The notes beneath the pieces were generated by a model. The model was given only the letters and a program-made list of their open reading frames with translations. It ran no database searches and was not told the DNA's origin. A program made the translations under genes and the position numbers. A DNA stretch of 13,657 nt. Origin: Actinomycetes bacterium (GTDB lineage: Bacteria > Actinomycetota > Actinomycetes > Actinomycetales > Cellulomonadaceae). The DNA is taken from contig JAEWCA010000306.1 of NCBI GenBank assembly GCA_023390875.1, positions 1-13,657 of the forward strand, given 5' to 3'. Positions 7,401-13,548 of this stretch are shown here, piece by piece; position 1 is the stretch's first letter; each line of letters begins with the position of its first letter.

Positions 7401-9509
7401 GGTCACGGGTGCGGTGAGCGGCTGGCCGTCGGTCGTGGTGAGGACCACCGCGACGTGCGCGGTCTCGCCCGGGTCGACGAGCACGACGTCCTGCGCGGCG
7501 GTCACCGTGGCGGTCGGCGCGGGGACGGCCGAGCCGTAGAGCTGCACGTCGTCGACGGCCCACGCCTTGGCGGCTGCCGTGCCCGGCACGAACGTCAGCG
7601 CGTACCCCCACGAGGACGTGAGGTCGAGCGTGCCGTTGCGGGTCGCCGCGTCGCCCGGCTGGTAGCCGCTCGGCGTGAACTGCGAGAACGGGAGGTCGAC
7701 GACCTTCCACCGGCTGCCGTCGGGCGACCAGTTGTCCTTGAACGTGGTGGCCCACAGCTCCGAGTGCTCGCCGTCGGGGCCGCCGTCCTTGAGCTCGACC
7801 TTGATGTCGTCACCGGCGGTCGGCGACGCGGGCCGGTTGTCCTGCGACGCGTACCAGAGCAGCCGGACGCCGCGGAACGAGCTCCAGTCCTGCCCGGCGG
7901 CGAGGTTCTCGCTGAACCCGCCCCAGCCGCCCGACGGGATGAGGTACGTGCCGGACAGCACGTGGTTGTCGGCCGGGCCGCCCTCGCGGTCCTGCTGCGT
8001 GACGCCCAGCGTGACGTCGGCGCCGGCCGACCCCCACGTGAACAGGCCGACGGTCGTGCCGGGCTCCGCGATCGGAACCTCGCCCTCGGCGTCCTCGACC
8101 GTCGTCACGCGGTCGTACAGGCCGAGGTCGTCGAACTGCCAGGCACCCGCGCCGAGATCGGTGAGCGTGACGGCGAAGCCCGTCGACACGTGCGGGTCGA
8201 ACCGCGCGTCGGACGCCGGGTCGTTCTTGAGCCGCAGCGTCGCGAACGCCACATTGACCCGCCGCCAGCCCGCGGTGTCGTCCACCACGGACGTCTCGAA
8301 CAGCTGCCCGTTGCTCTTCACCTCGTAGCGCAGCAGCCCGCCGCCGCCCGTGCCGAGGAACCAGAACGTGAAGCCGTCGTGCGCCGACCAGTCGGTGGGC
8401 GCGGTGTCGTGCGTGAAGCCGAACCAGTCGCCTGCTGCCGGGGTGCCCCCGACCGTCGCGACGAGCGCGTCGCCGTCGTGGTCCGCCGGGGCCGTCGTGA
8501 GCACCGGGGTCACGGGCGCGCTGATGCCCCACGTGGTGTAGCCGGCGGGGACGCCGTCCTCGTAGTCGTCGAGCACCGTGACCGCGCCGACGTCGGGGAG
8601 CCGGCCGTGCGGGGCGATCGTCACCGTCGCCGTCGTGCGGCCCCCGAGGACGAGGCCGGCGGACGGGGTGTCGAGCGTGAGCACCACCGTGCGCGCCGGT
8701 GCGAGCGGGCCGTGGTCGACCGTGCCGACGGTGACCTCGGCGGTCGTCTCGCCGGGTGCGAACGTGACGACCTGGTCGACCGCGGTGTAGTCGGTGCCGG
8801 CGGTCGCGGTGCCGCCGGTCGACGACACGTGCACCGACTGCGTCGTCGCCGCGGGGACCGCGAGCACCACCGGGACGGTCGCGTCGCTGCCGGCCGGGAC
8901 CGTCACGCCCGACGTGCCGAACGCCGTCGCGACGTCGGCCGGCGTGCCGTAGACCTCGAGCGCGAACAGCGAGTAGCCGTACCAGTGCGGGCGGGCCGGG
9001 TCCCAGTCGAAGCTCGTCCGCTCGTTCATCTGGACGCGCACGTACCGGGCGTCCGCCGGCGTCGCGAGCGTGAGGTCGTCGGTGCCGCCGTCGCCCGCCG
9101 TCTCGGTGCGCACCGTGGTCCACGACGCGGGATCCGCGGGGTCGTCGGTCGCGACCTGCAGCTCGTACCCGCGCGCGTACGCGGCCTCCCACGCGAGCAC
9201 CACGCGGTCGACGGCGGCCGTGGTGCCGAGGTCGACCTGCAGCCACGCGGTGAACGGCACGTCCTCGTCGGGCCCGTTGCCGCTCGCCCAGCGCGTGCCC
9301 GGGTCGCCGTCCGTCGCCGCGCCCGGCGGGAACGTCCCGTCGGCGTCCGCCTGGGACTGCGAGGCGGTCGCGGTACCGGTGAGGGCCAGGTCGCCCGGTG
9401 CGGCGGTCGCGGGTCCGGCGGTCGCGACCAGCGCGAGCGGGACGACGACCGCGAGCGCGGCGACGGTCCCGGTCCAGCGGTGCGGACGGGTGCTGCGGGT
9501 TCGACGCAC
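4422..9509 (-). CDS. secreted multi-module GH3 beta-glucosidase / beta-glucan exohydrolase
   Basis: This 1695-residue protein should release glucose from beta-glucans or cello-oligosaccharides outside the cell. Modules in order: Sec signal peptide (1-37; basic start, hydrophobic 15-31, likely cleavage after ATAA); discoidin/F5-8C (CBM32-like) module 42-188; Calx-beta-like 195-300 (DYTAVDQVVTFAPGET at 240-255); two CBM11-like modules, 310-466 and 470-658, ending WQFDDLGLYD and WAVDDVQLYG; second Calx-beta-like 665-777; GH3 N-domain about 783-1140; GH3 C-domain about 1165-1375; an unrecognised helical stretch 1376-1500; two Ig-like domains 1505-1600 and 1602-1695. Asp1071 in VSDWEG is the expected nucleophile. 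Glu1263 in GETPYAEGQGD matches the acid/base position of barley ExoI. AKHW (976-979) and GVDAVHGHN (870-878) are family substrate-pocket motifs. No sortase motif or C-terminal membrane anchor. The start is GTG, with GAGGG 8 bp upstream. Exact linkage specificity cannot be read. Confidence 0.93.
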   Translation of the reverse strand: MRRTRSTRPHRWTGTVAALAVVVPLALVATAGPATAAPGDLALTGTATASQSQADADGTFPPGAATDGDPGTRWASGNGPDEDVPFTAWLQVDLGTTAAVDRVVLAWEAAYARGYELQVATDDPADPASWTTVRTETAGDGGTDDLTLATPADARYVRVQMNERTSFDWDPARPHWYGYSLFALEVYGTPADVATAFGTSGVTVPAGSDATVPVVLAVPAATTQSVHVSSTGGTATAGTDYTAVDQVVTFAPGETTAEVTVGTVDHGPLAPARTVVLTLDTPSAGLVLGGRTTATVTIAPHGRLPDVGAVTVLDDYEDGVPAGYTTWGISAPVTPVLTTAPADHDGDALVATVGGTPAAGDWFGFTHDTAPTDWSAHDGFTFWFLGTGGGGLLRYEVKSNGQLFETSVVDDTAGWRRVNVAFATLRLKNDPASDARFDPHVSTGFAVTLTDLGAGAWQFDDLGLYDRVTTVEDAEGEVPIAEPGTTVGLFTWGSAGADVTLGVTQQDREGGPADNHVLSGTYLIPSGGWGGFSENLAAGQDWSSFRGVRLLWYASQDNRPASPTAGDDIKVELKDGGPDGEHSELWATTFKDNWSPDGSRWKVVDLPFSQFTPSGYQPGDAATRNGTLDLTSSWGYALTFVPGTAAAKAWAVDDVQLYGSAVPAPTATVTAAQDVVLVDPGETAHVAVVLTTTDGQPLTAPVTVTYANGPGTATAGEHYDAFSGTLTFDAGTPSGTAQTIDVVTHATAEQDDARTVEVTLGATGAAVGTSPRVVLDAVGAPYLDATLPTAQRVDDLLGRMTLAEKIGQMTQAERLGLTSPQQIADLTLGSVLSGGGSVPAANTAAGWADMVDGFQRQALSTRLQIPLIYGVDAVHGHNNVVGATIFPHNEGLGAARDADLVEAAARATAAEVRATGVPWAFSPCLCVTRDERWGRSYESFGEDPALVTAMAEPAITGLQGADPADMSGTDEVLATAKHWTGDGGTTYDPALAGTGYPIDQGITHVASLDELRRLYVAPYEPAIAAGVGSIMPSYSAVSVAGGDPVRMHENGALNTDLLKGDLGFDGFLVSDWEGIDKLPGGTYGEKAARSVNAGLDMAMAPYNFGAFITSMTTNVETGVVTQARVDDAVRRILTQKFALGLFEHPFTDRSQAGVVGSDAHRAVARAAAGESQVLLKNDAVLPLAKDAHVYVAGSNADDLGNQAGGWTISWQGSSGPITTGTTILGGIRQVAPGASVTYSKDASAPVGDATVGVVVVGETPYAEGQGDVGNNGKSLSLSAADRTAIDRVCGAVPCAVLVVSGRPQLVTEQLGEIDALVASWLPGSEGAGVADVLFGDRPFTGRLPVTWPATAEQVPVNVGDATYDPLYAYGWGLRTDAQRDRLTTAVADLPAGAARDAVQAVLDAPVWTGSTLDPATLSTSVPLLAHAAGLLDGTDRDTAAAAGLVVSLLRDLAQAAVGTATSALPDDAVALTADAEHALMSGAAGDAAELLARVAGVSTTAPVASRTTLTLSSPVAVLGRPVTARVAVTAEGTTPTGTVEIQADGVPVANVTLRHGTGKVTLPATLAAGHHRLVAVYGGAPAADPPVLGSSSEPVNLTVTRTLPRVSTDGTDWSVRARDPKVVQVQVSGVPGIAPTGTVDVWANGTRRGTATLDAAGHATVTLPSSTRTSLVVVTYRGDDSYLPWASLPHLLVVR

Positions 9510-9511
9510 GG

Positions 9512-9527
9512 GTCACACCCTCGTGAC
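9512..9527 (-). promoter_or_regulatory. short hairpin holding the GH3 ribosome binding site in its loop
   Basis: GTCAC (9512-9516) and GTGAC (9523-9527) can pair around a 6-nt loop. On the minus strand the loop reads GAGGGT and contains the GAGGG that serves as Shine-Dalgarno for the GTG at 9507-9509. The stem is only 5 bp, so any effect on translation is uncertain. Confidence 0.35.
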
Positions 9528-9641
9528 GCAGACTCGGCCGGCCCCCTGCCGTGCCGACGCCGTGCGGCTGCTCCGGCCGGGGCGTCCTTGCCCCGGCGTC
9601 GCTCACAGCGGTCGCCCGGCTGACGCCAGGCAACCACAATG

Positions 9642-9659
9642 ACTTACCGGACAGTAAGT
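9642..9659. promoter_or_regulatory. candidate TetR-type operator, possibly over the GH3 promoter
   Basis: The 18-bp sequence ACTTACCGGACAGTAAGT has perfect 6-bp outer arms (ACTTAC and GTAAGT) and matches its own reverse complement at 7 of 9 pairs. Size and TTAC/GTAA arms resemble operators of TetR-family regulators. It lies in the only A/T-rich patch of the intergenic region. On the minus strand the palindrome contains TACTGT (9656-9651), which fits a TAnnnT -10 box; a repressor bound here would block it. The transcript leader would then be about 135 nt. No regulator gene is present in the window. Confidence 0.45.
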
Positions 9660-9666
9660 GCAGGAG

Positions 9667-9714
9667 GTCACGATTCGGTCACGGTCGCCGTGACTGGGGT
9701 GCGCACGCTGTGAC
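9667..9714. promoter_or_regulatory. cluster of GTCAC/GTGAC half-sites with a 17-bp perfect palindrome
   Basis: GTCACGG (9678-9684), TCG, CCGTGAC (9688-9694) form a perfect inverted repeat. GGTCACG occurs at 9666-9672 and 9677-9683, a direct repeat 11 bp apart, about one DNA turn. A further GTGAC is at 9710-9714. All lie upstream of the GH3 gene and beyond the lactonase terminator, where activator or repressor sites for GH3 would be expected. The motif differs from the CelR-type TGGGAGCGCTCCCA operator known from cellulolytic actinobacteria and from CRP sites (TGTGA..TCACA). Confidence 0.45.
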
Positions 9715-9737
9715 TCGCGGGGTCAGCGGCGAGGCGC

Positions 9738-9760
9738 CGGGTCCGCCGTCTGCGGACCCG
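9738..9760 (-). terminator. hairpin terminator after the lactonase gene
   Basis: CGGGTCCGC (9738-9746) and GCGGACCCG (9752-9760) form a perfect 9-bp stem with the 5-nt loop CGTCT, beginning 4 bp beyond the lactonase stop codon. No T-tract follows. It separates the lactonase transcript from the GH3 gene downstream. Confidence 0.8.
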
Positions 9761-9764
9761 CCCC

Positions 9765-10838
9765 TCAGACGACGGCGGGCGCGACGCACGCGGGCGACGG
9801 CACCCGCGCCGACCCCACCACCGCGCCGTGCTCGTTCAAGACGACGACGCTCCCGCTCTCCTGCTGCGCGACCACGGTCCACCCGTCGACCACCAGGTGG
9901 TGCCGCGGCCACGACCCGGGCAGCGTGTGCTCACCGTCGGGTCGCAGCAGGCCGTCGCCGTCGACGGAGAACGCCGAGACCACGTCCGGCCCGCGGACGC
10001 CGACGAGCAGCCGGTCGCCGTCGAGCAGCACGTGCGACGGCAGCCGCCGCTCCGGGTCGCCGCTCACCGCCGCCGCGAGCGTCTGCACGACCTCGCCGTG
10101 CGCCGCCGACTCGTCCCACGCGAGCACGTGCACCGACGAGTCGAGCTCACCCACCAGGTACGCGCGGCCGCCGTCCGGCGCGAACGCGAGGTGCCGGGGC
10201 CCCGTCCCGGGCGGCAGCGCGGCGGCGACGCCGTCCTCCGTGAGCAGCCCGGTGTCCGCGTCGCGCGAGTAGCGCCGGACCTCGTCGGTGCCCAGGTCGA
10301 CGACGAGCACGTGCCGCCCACCCGGCGCGACCGCGACGAAGTGCGCGTGCGGCGCCTCCTGCCGGTCCGGGTGCGGCCCGGCACCCGTGTGGCCGAGCAC
10401 CTGCGCGGGCCCGCCCGCCGCGAGCACCTCGGCCGTGAAGCCGCCGTCCGCGTCCAGCGGGAGGACCCCGAGCGTCCCCGAGCTGTAGTTCGCGACCAGC
10501 AGCGTCCGCGCGTCGTCGTCGAGCAGCAGGTGGCACGGATCCGCACCACCCGACGCGACCGTCGCCCGCGGGCGCAGCCCGTCGCCGACCACGTCGAACA
10601 CCGTCACCGCGCCCTCGGTCTCCTCGTCGACCGCGTACAGGACCGGCGCGGTCGGGTGCGCGACGACGAACGACGGCGCGGGCGTCTCGACGACCAGGCG
10701 CGCACCGGACAGGGCGCCCGTGGTGGGGTCGAGGTCGACGCGCCAGACACCCTCACCCAGACCGGTCGGGGTGCCGGCACCCGCCTCGGGGTAGGTGCCG
10801 ATCCAGAGCGGGCGGGGAGTCGCAGGCGTCGAGGTCAC
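9765..10838 (-). CDS. 7-bladed beta-propeller lactonase (6-phosphogluconolactonase Pgl family)
   Basis: The 357-residue product matches the lactonase family typified by E. coli Pgl, which hydrolyses 6-phosphogluconolactone in the pentose phosphate pathway. Family marks are WIGTYPEAG (12-20), ANYSSGTLGVLPLD (116-129), HPDRQEAPHAHFV (156-168), VVDLGTDEV (179-187) and GPRHLAFAPDG (213-223), spaced as propeller blades. There is no signal peptide, so it acts in the cytosol. The start is a GTG at 10836-10838, chosen because it places the first blade strand normally; the Shine-Dalgarno is weak. A perfect hairpin follows the stop. It lies upstream of GH3 on the same strand but is probably transcribed separately. 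The true substrate may be 6-phosphogluconolactone or another sugar lactone; relatives in actinobacteria are poorly tested. Confidence 0.88.
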   Translation of the reverse strand: MTSTPATPRPLWIGTYPEAGAGTPTGLGEGVWRVDLDPTTGALSGARLVVETPAPSFVVAHPTAPVLYAVDEETEGAVTVFDVVGDGLRPRATVASGGADPCHLLLDDDARTLLVANYSSGTLGVLPLDADGGFTAEVLAAGGPAQVLGHTGAGPHPDRQEAPHAHFVAVAPGGRHVLVVDLGTDEVRRYSRDADTGLLTEDGVAAALPPGTGPRHLAFAPDGGRAYLVGELDSSVHVLAWDESAAHGEVVQTLAAAVSGDPERRLPSHVLLDGDRLLVGVRGPDVVSAFSVDGDGLLRPDGEHTLPGSWPRHHLVVDGWTVVAQQESGSVVVLNEHGAVVGSARVPSPACVAPAVV

Positions 10839-10987
10839 GGTCCAGAAGCCTACGGGGGCCCCGCGAACCGGCCCGTCGGGCGCGGCGCACGACCGTCGTC
10901 CGGCCACCTCGCAACCGCACTCGTCCGGCGGGCGCGCGTCAGGGCGCCGTCGGTGCAGGCTTGCCGCCGCACACCCATCGACGGACG

Positions 10988-10995
10988 AGGAGGAG
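10988..10995 (+). promoter_or_regulatory. strong ribosome binding site of the lipoprotein gene
   Basis: AGGAGGAG stands 7 bp before the ATG at 11003 and fixes this start over an upstream in-frame alternative at 10961, which would put the signal peptide behind an Arg/His-rich stretch. Confidence 0.75.
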
Positions 10996-11002
10996 CCACC
11001 GG

Positions 11003-11548
11003 ATGCGCCGGGCCCTGACCGCTGTGCTCCTGGCCGGCGTGGCGATGACGTCGGCCTGCTCGCGCGACGACGAGCCGACACCCACGACGACCCTGGTCGT
11101 CTCGGTCGCGCCGGTGGGCGGGTACGCGACCCTGTTCGAGCTGGGCGCGGACTCGGCAGCGGTGGTCGTCGCCACGGCCGGTCCGGCACGCGCCGACGAC
11201 GTCGACGGCATGCCGTTCACGGTCACCGACGTCACGGTCGACACCGTCCTGTCGGGACGTGTCTCCGAGGGCTCGGTTCTCCCGGTCCGCCAGATCAGCG
11301 GAAGCAACGTCGTCGGAGGCAGGTCGCAGACGCCACCGTTCGTCGAGACCGGGCACCAGTACCTGCTGTTCCTGGCACCGTCCGAGCTCGCCCTCGGCGA
11401 GTGGGTCGTCGTCGGCCCCGGCCAGTGGGCCCGGGACGGCTCGGCCTCCGGGACGAGCGCGTTCGTGATCTCGGTCGGCGACGAGTACGACGGGCCTCTC
11501 CCCAGGTCGCTCTCGCTCGACGACGTCCGGCGGGCTCTCGGGACCTGA
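11003..11548 (+). CDS. predicted lipoprotein of unknown function
   Basis: 181 residues. The N-terminus is a lipoprotein signal: basic MRRA, hydrophobic stretch to residue 16, then MTSAC with Cys19 as the lipidation site (Thr at -3 is less usual than Leu but tolerated). A polar linker (20-29) follows, then an all-beta domain: strands near 32-38, 52-59 and 71-90, and the segments QYLLFLAPSEL and EWVVVGPGQWARDG in the second half. This 'VLSG..EGS.LPVRQ' then 'YLLFLAP' then 'VVGPGQW' layout recurs in small actinobacterial surface lipoproteins without known function; I do not recognise a named family. It is divergent from the lactonase (164 bp between starts) and in line with the solute-binding protein 164 bp downstream. 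An excellent Shine-Dalgarno supports the start. Confidence 0.8.
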   Translation: MRRALTAVLLAGVAMTSACSRDDEPTPTTTLVVSVAPVGGYATLFELGADSAAVVVATAGPARADDVDGMPFTVTDVTVDTVLSGRVSEGSVLPVRQISGSNVVGGRSQTPPFVETGHQYLLFLAPSELALGEWVVVGPGQWARDGSASGTSAFVISVGDEYDGPLPRSLSLDDVRRALGT

Positions 11549-11550
11549 GG

Positions 11551-11564
11551 CCCGGCCGGCCGGG
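11551..11564 (+). terminator. possible hairpin after the lipoprotein gene
   Basis: CCCGGCCGGCCGGG is a perfect 14-bp palindrome starting 3 bp after the stop codon. As a hairpin it gives a 5-bp stem with a 4-nt loop. It is short and has no T-tract, so it may equally be chance in GC-rich DNA. Confidence 0.35.
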
Positions 11565-11669
11565 ACGTCCAGGACGGGCGCGGCAGGTCGAAGCCCGTCG
11601 CCGACCGCCTCGACCCGCCAGCACGCCACCTGCCGATCGCCCCCTCGACGGCGAGCAGCTGGGTGGTCA

Positions 11670-11682
11670 TGGAACGATTCCA
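11670..11682. promoter_or_regulatory. candidate operator upstream of the solute-binding protein gene
   Basis: TGGAACGATTCCA is a palindrome with perfect 5-bp arms (TGGAA and TTCCA) and a 3-bp centre, 30 bp before the ATG at 11713. A/T within GGAA/TTCC arms around a CG centre resembles LacI/GalR-type or ROK-type operators that commonly control sugar ABC-transporter genes. The regulator is not identified. Confidence 0.45.
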
Positions 11683-11712
11683 CCATCAGGCCGACACTCC
11701 CCCGGGACGACG

Positions 11713-13020
11713 ATGACCCTGCGGCACAGGACCACGCTGATCGTCGCGCTGCTCGCGGCGGCGTCGACCGCCGCCTGCACGTCGGGCGGCGCGCCGGACC
11801 CGACCGGCACCGCGGGCCTCGACGGCGAGCACGTGGACGTGGTCGGCCTGTGGAGCGGACCGGAGTACGGCGCGTTCCAGACGGTCGCGGCGACCTGGCA
11901 GGACGAGACGGGCGGGACGGTCGACTGGCGGGGCTCGTCGGACGTCGCCCGGGACCTCGACACCCGCGTCGCTGCCGGCGACGTGCCCGATCTCGCCGTC
12001 CTGCCGAACCCGGGCCTGATGCACGAGCTCGCCACCCGGGACCTGCTCGTGCCGCTGGACGGCGTGCTCGACATGGACCAGGTGACGCGGGACTACTCGC
12101 AGGCGTGGCTCGACCTGGGCAGCGTCGACGGCGCGCTGTACGGGCTGTTCTCGAAGGTCTCCGACAAGGCGACCGTCTGGTACTCGCCGTCCACGTTCTC
12201 CGCCGACGGGTACGCGGTCCCGGCCACCTGGGACGACCTGACGACGCTGGCCGACCGGGTCGTCGCCGGCGGCCGTGCACCGTTCTCGGTCGTCGCCCCG
12301 AGCGGACCGGGCAGCGGGTGGGCGCTCACCGACTGGGTCGCGCAGCTCGTGCTCGCGTCGTGCGGCCCGGACCTGTACGACCGGTGGGTCGACGCCGACG
12401 TGCCGTGGACCGACGCGTGCGTCCGGTCGGCGTTCGAGCGGTTCGGCACGATCCTGCACACGCCGGGGTACGTGCTGGGAGGCGCGGCGGGCGTGCTCTC
12501 GACGGGTGACGCCGACGGGGTCGTGCCGCTGTACACCGACCCGCCGACCGCGTTGATGTACTCGATGGCGTCGTTCGCGGAAGGGTTCATCACCGCGGCC
12601 TTCCCGGACGCGGTCCCGGGCGACGACTACGGCTTCTTCCCGTTCCCGGCGGTCGACCCGGCGCACGCGGGCGCGATCACCGTCGGCGGCGACGTCGTCG
12701 TCATGCTGCACGACACGCCCGCCGCCCGGTCGTTCCTCGCGTACCTCACCGGCGCGGACGCGCAGGAGGCGTGGGTGCGGCTCGGCGGGTTCACGTCGGT
12801 CAACCGCAGCGTCCCGGCGGACGCGTACGACGACCCCGTCGCACAGGCCGTGGCCGCGCACCTCACGGGCGCGCCGGTCACCCGGTTCGGCGCGGGCGAC
12901 CTGATGCCCGCCGCCGTGCAACGGGCCTGGTGGCAGGGGATGCTCACGTTCGTCGAGGACCCCTCGACGCTGGACACGATGCTCGAGTCGATGACGACGC
13001 TGGCCGCGGGCGCCCGATGA
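11713..13020 (+). CDS. carbohydrate-type ABC transporter solute-binding lipoprotein
   Basis: The 435-residue protein belongs to the family 1 extracellular solute-binding proteins that deliver sugars to CUT1 ABC importers; layout suggests the AglE-like (alpha-glucoside) branch. It has a lipoprotein signal with Cys22 in STAAC. Family features: strand VDVVGLWSG (41-49), VPDLAVLPNPGLMHELATRDLLVPLD (91-116), LYGLFSKVSDKATVWYSPSTF (142-162), PATWDDLTTLADRVV (170-184), and a Trp/Phe-rich ligand region about 280-360 (SMASFAEGFI, YGFFPFPAVD, GGFTSVNRSVP). The ATG at 11713 gives a complete signal peptide; the Shine-Dalgarno is weak. Its stop overlaps the GNAT start as ATGA. No permease or ATPase gene follows, so it must work with components elsewhere. 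The ligand is probably an oligosaccharide but cannot be specified. Confidence 0.9.
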   Translation: MTLRHRTTLIVALLAAASTAACTSGGAPDPTGTAGLDGEHVDVVGLWSGPEYGAFQTVAATWQDETGGTVDWRGSSDVARDLDTRVAAGDVPDLAVLPNPGLMHELATRDLLVPLDGVLDMDQVTRDYSQAWLDLGSVDGALYGLFSKVSDKATVWYSPSTFSADGYAVPATWDDLTTLADRVVAGGRAPFSVVAPSGPGSGWALTDWVAQLVLASCGPDLYDRWVDADVPWTDACVRSAFERFGTILHTPGYVLGGAAGVLSTGDADGVVPLYTDPPTALMYSMASFAEGFITAAFPDAVPGDDYGFFPFPAVDPAHAGAITVGGDVVVMLHDTPAARSFLAYLTGADAQEAWVRLGGFTSVNRSVPADAYDDPVAQAVAAHLTGAPVTRFGAGDLMPAAVQRAWWQGMLTFVEDPSTLDTMLESMTTLAAGAR

Positions 13021-13544
13021 CCGGGCGACCGCCGCCGGATGACCCGTGGGTCGTGCGCGTCGCTGGTCCCGACGACGTGCCGGCGATCTGCCGGTTCGGC
13101 GCGACACACGTCCCGCCGCACTACGCGCCGCTGATCGGCGCCCGGGCCGCGGAGGCGCAGGTCACCCGGTGGTGGAGCGCGGCGCACGTCGGCGCGGCGG
13201 TGGCGGAGGCCCGCGTCGTGGTCGCCGACACCCACGGCGGGATCGTCGGCGTCGCGCAGCTCGGACGGGACGGCGCCGAGCACGTCTTGTACAAGCTGTA
13301 CGTCGGCCCCGGGCACCGCGGTCGTGGGCTGGGCCCCGACCTGGTCGCGGCCGTCGTCCGCCTGCTGCCGCCGGGCACCCGCCGGCTGTCCGTCGAGCAC
13401 TTCTCGGGCAACGCGCGGGCAGGCGCGTTCTACGAGCGTGAGGGCTTCACCGTCGACCGCGTCGACCCGAGCCCGTTCGGCGACCCGGCGCTCGACGTGG
13501 TGTGGCGCTCCCGGGACGTCGAGGTCGCCGACCGGCCCTGGTGA
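13017..13544 (+). CDS. GNAT-family N-acetyltransferase
   Basis: The 175-residue product is a complete GNAT domain that should transfer an acetyl group from acetyl-CoA to an amine. Motif A is visible: strand VLYKLYVGPGH (90-100) followed by the acyl-CoA pyrophosphate loop RGRGLG (101-106). Motif B is the segment SVEHFSGNARAGAFYEREGF (125-144), with the usual Asn and a Tyr four residues before GF. The N-terminal strand WVVRVAGPDDVPAI (11-24) is the typical beginning. The ATG overlaps the solute-binding protein's TGA by one base, so translation is probably coupled, an unusual partner for a sugar-binding lipoprotein. No signal peptide, hence cytosolic. Substrate unknown. The gene ends 4 bp from the stop of the gene on the other strand. 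Confidence 0.9.
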   Translation: MTGRPPPDDPWVVRVAGPDDVPAICRFGATHVPPHYAPLIGARAAEAQVTRWWSAAHVGAAVAEARVVVADTHGGIVGVAQLGRDGAEHVLYKLYVGPGHRGRGLGPDLVAAVVRLLPPGTRRLSVEHFSGNARAGAFYEREGFTVDRVDPSPFGDPALDVVWRSRDVEVADRPW

Positions 13545-13548
13545 GGCG

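Noticed and set aside
7275..9623. Second long plus-strand open frame opposite the GH3 N-terminal modules
   Set aside because: Same explanation: low-complexity Arg/Val/Gly product, no family motif, mirrors the coding strand of GH3.
9510..9764. CelR-type operator TGGGAGCGCTCCCA expected upstream of a beta-glucosidase gene
   Set aside because: Read on both strands; no match is present.
11552..11670. Minus-strand start with protein-like text (MTTQLLAVEGAIGRWRA) just upstream of the solute-binding gene, continuing plausibly only after a frame change
   Set aside because: The open frame runs on antisense through the lipoprotein gene and no recognisable protein results. It could be the remnant of a decayed gene, but the evidence is too thin to annotate.
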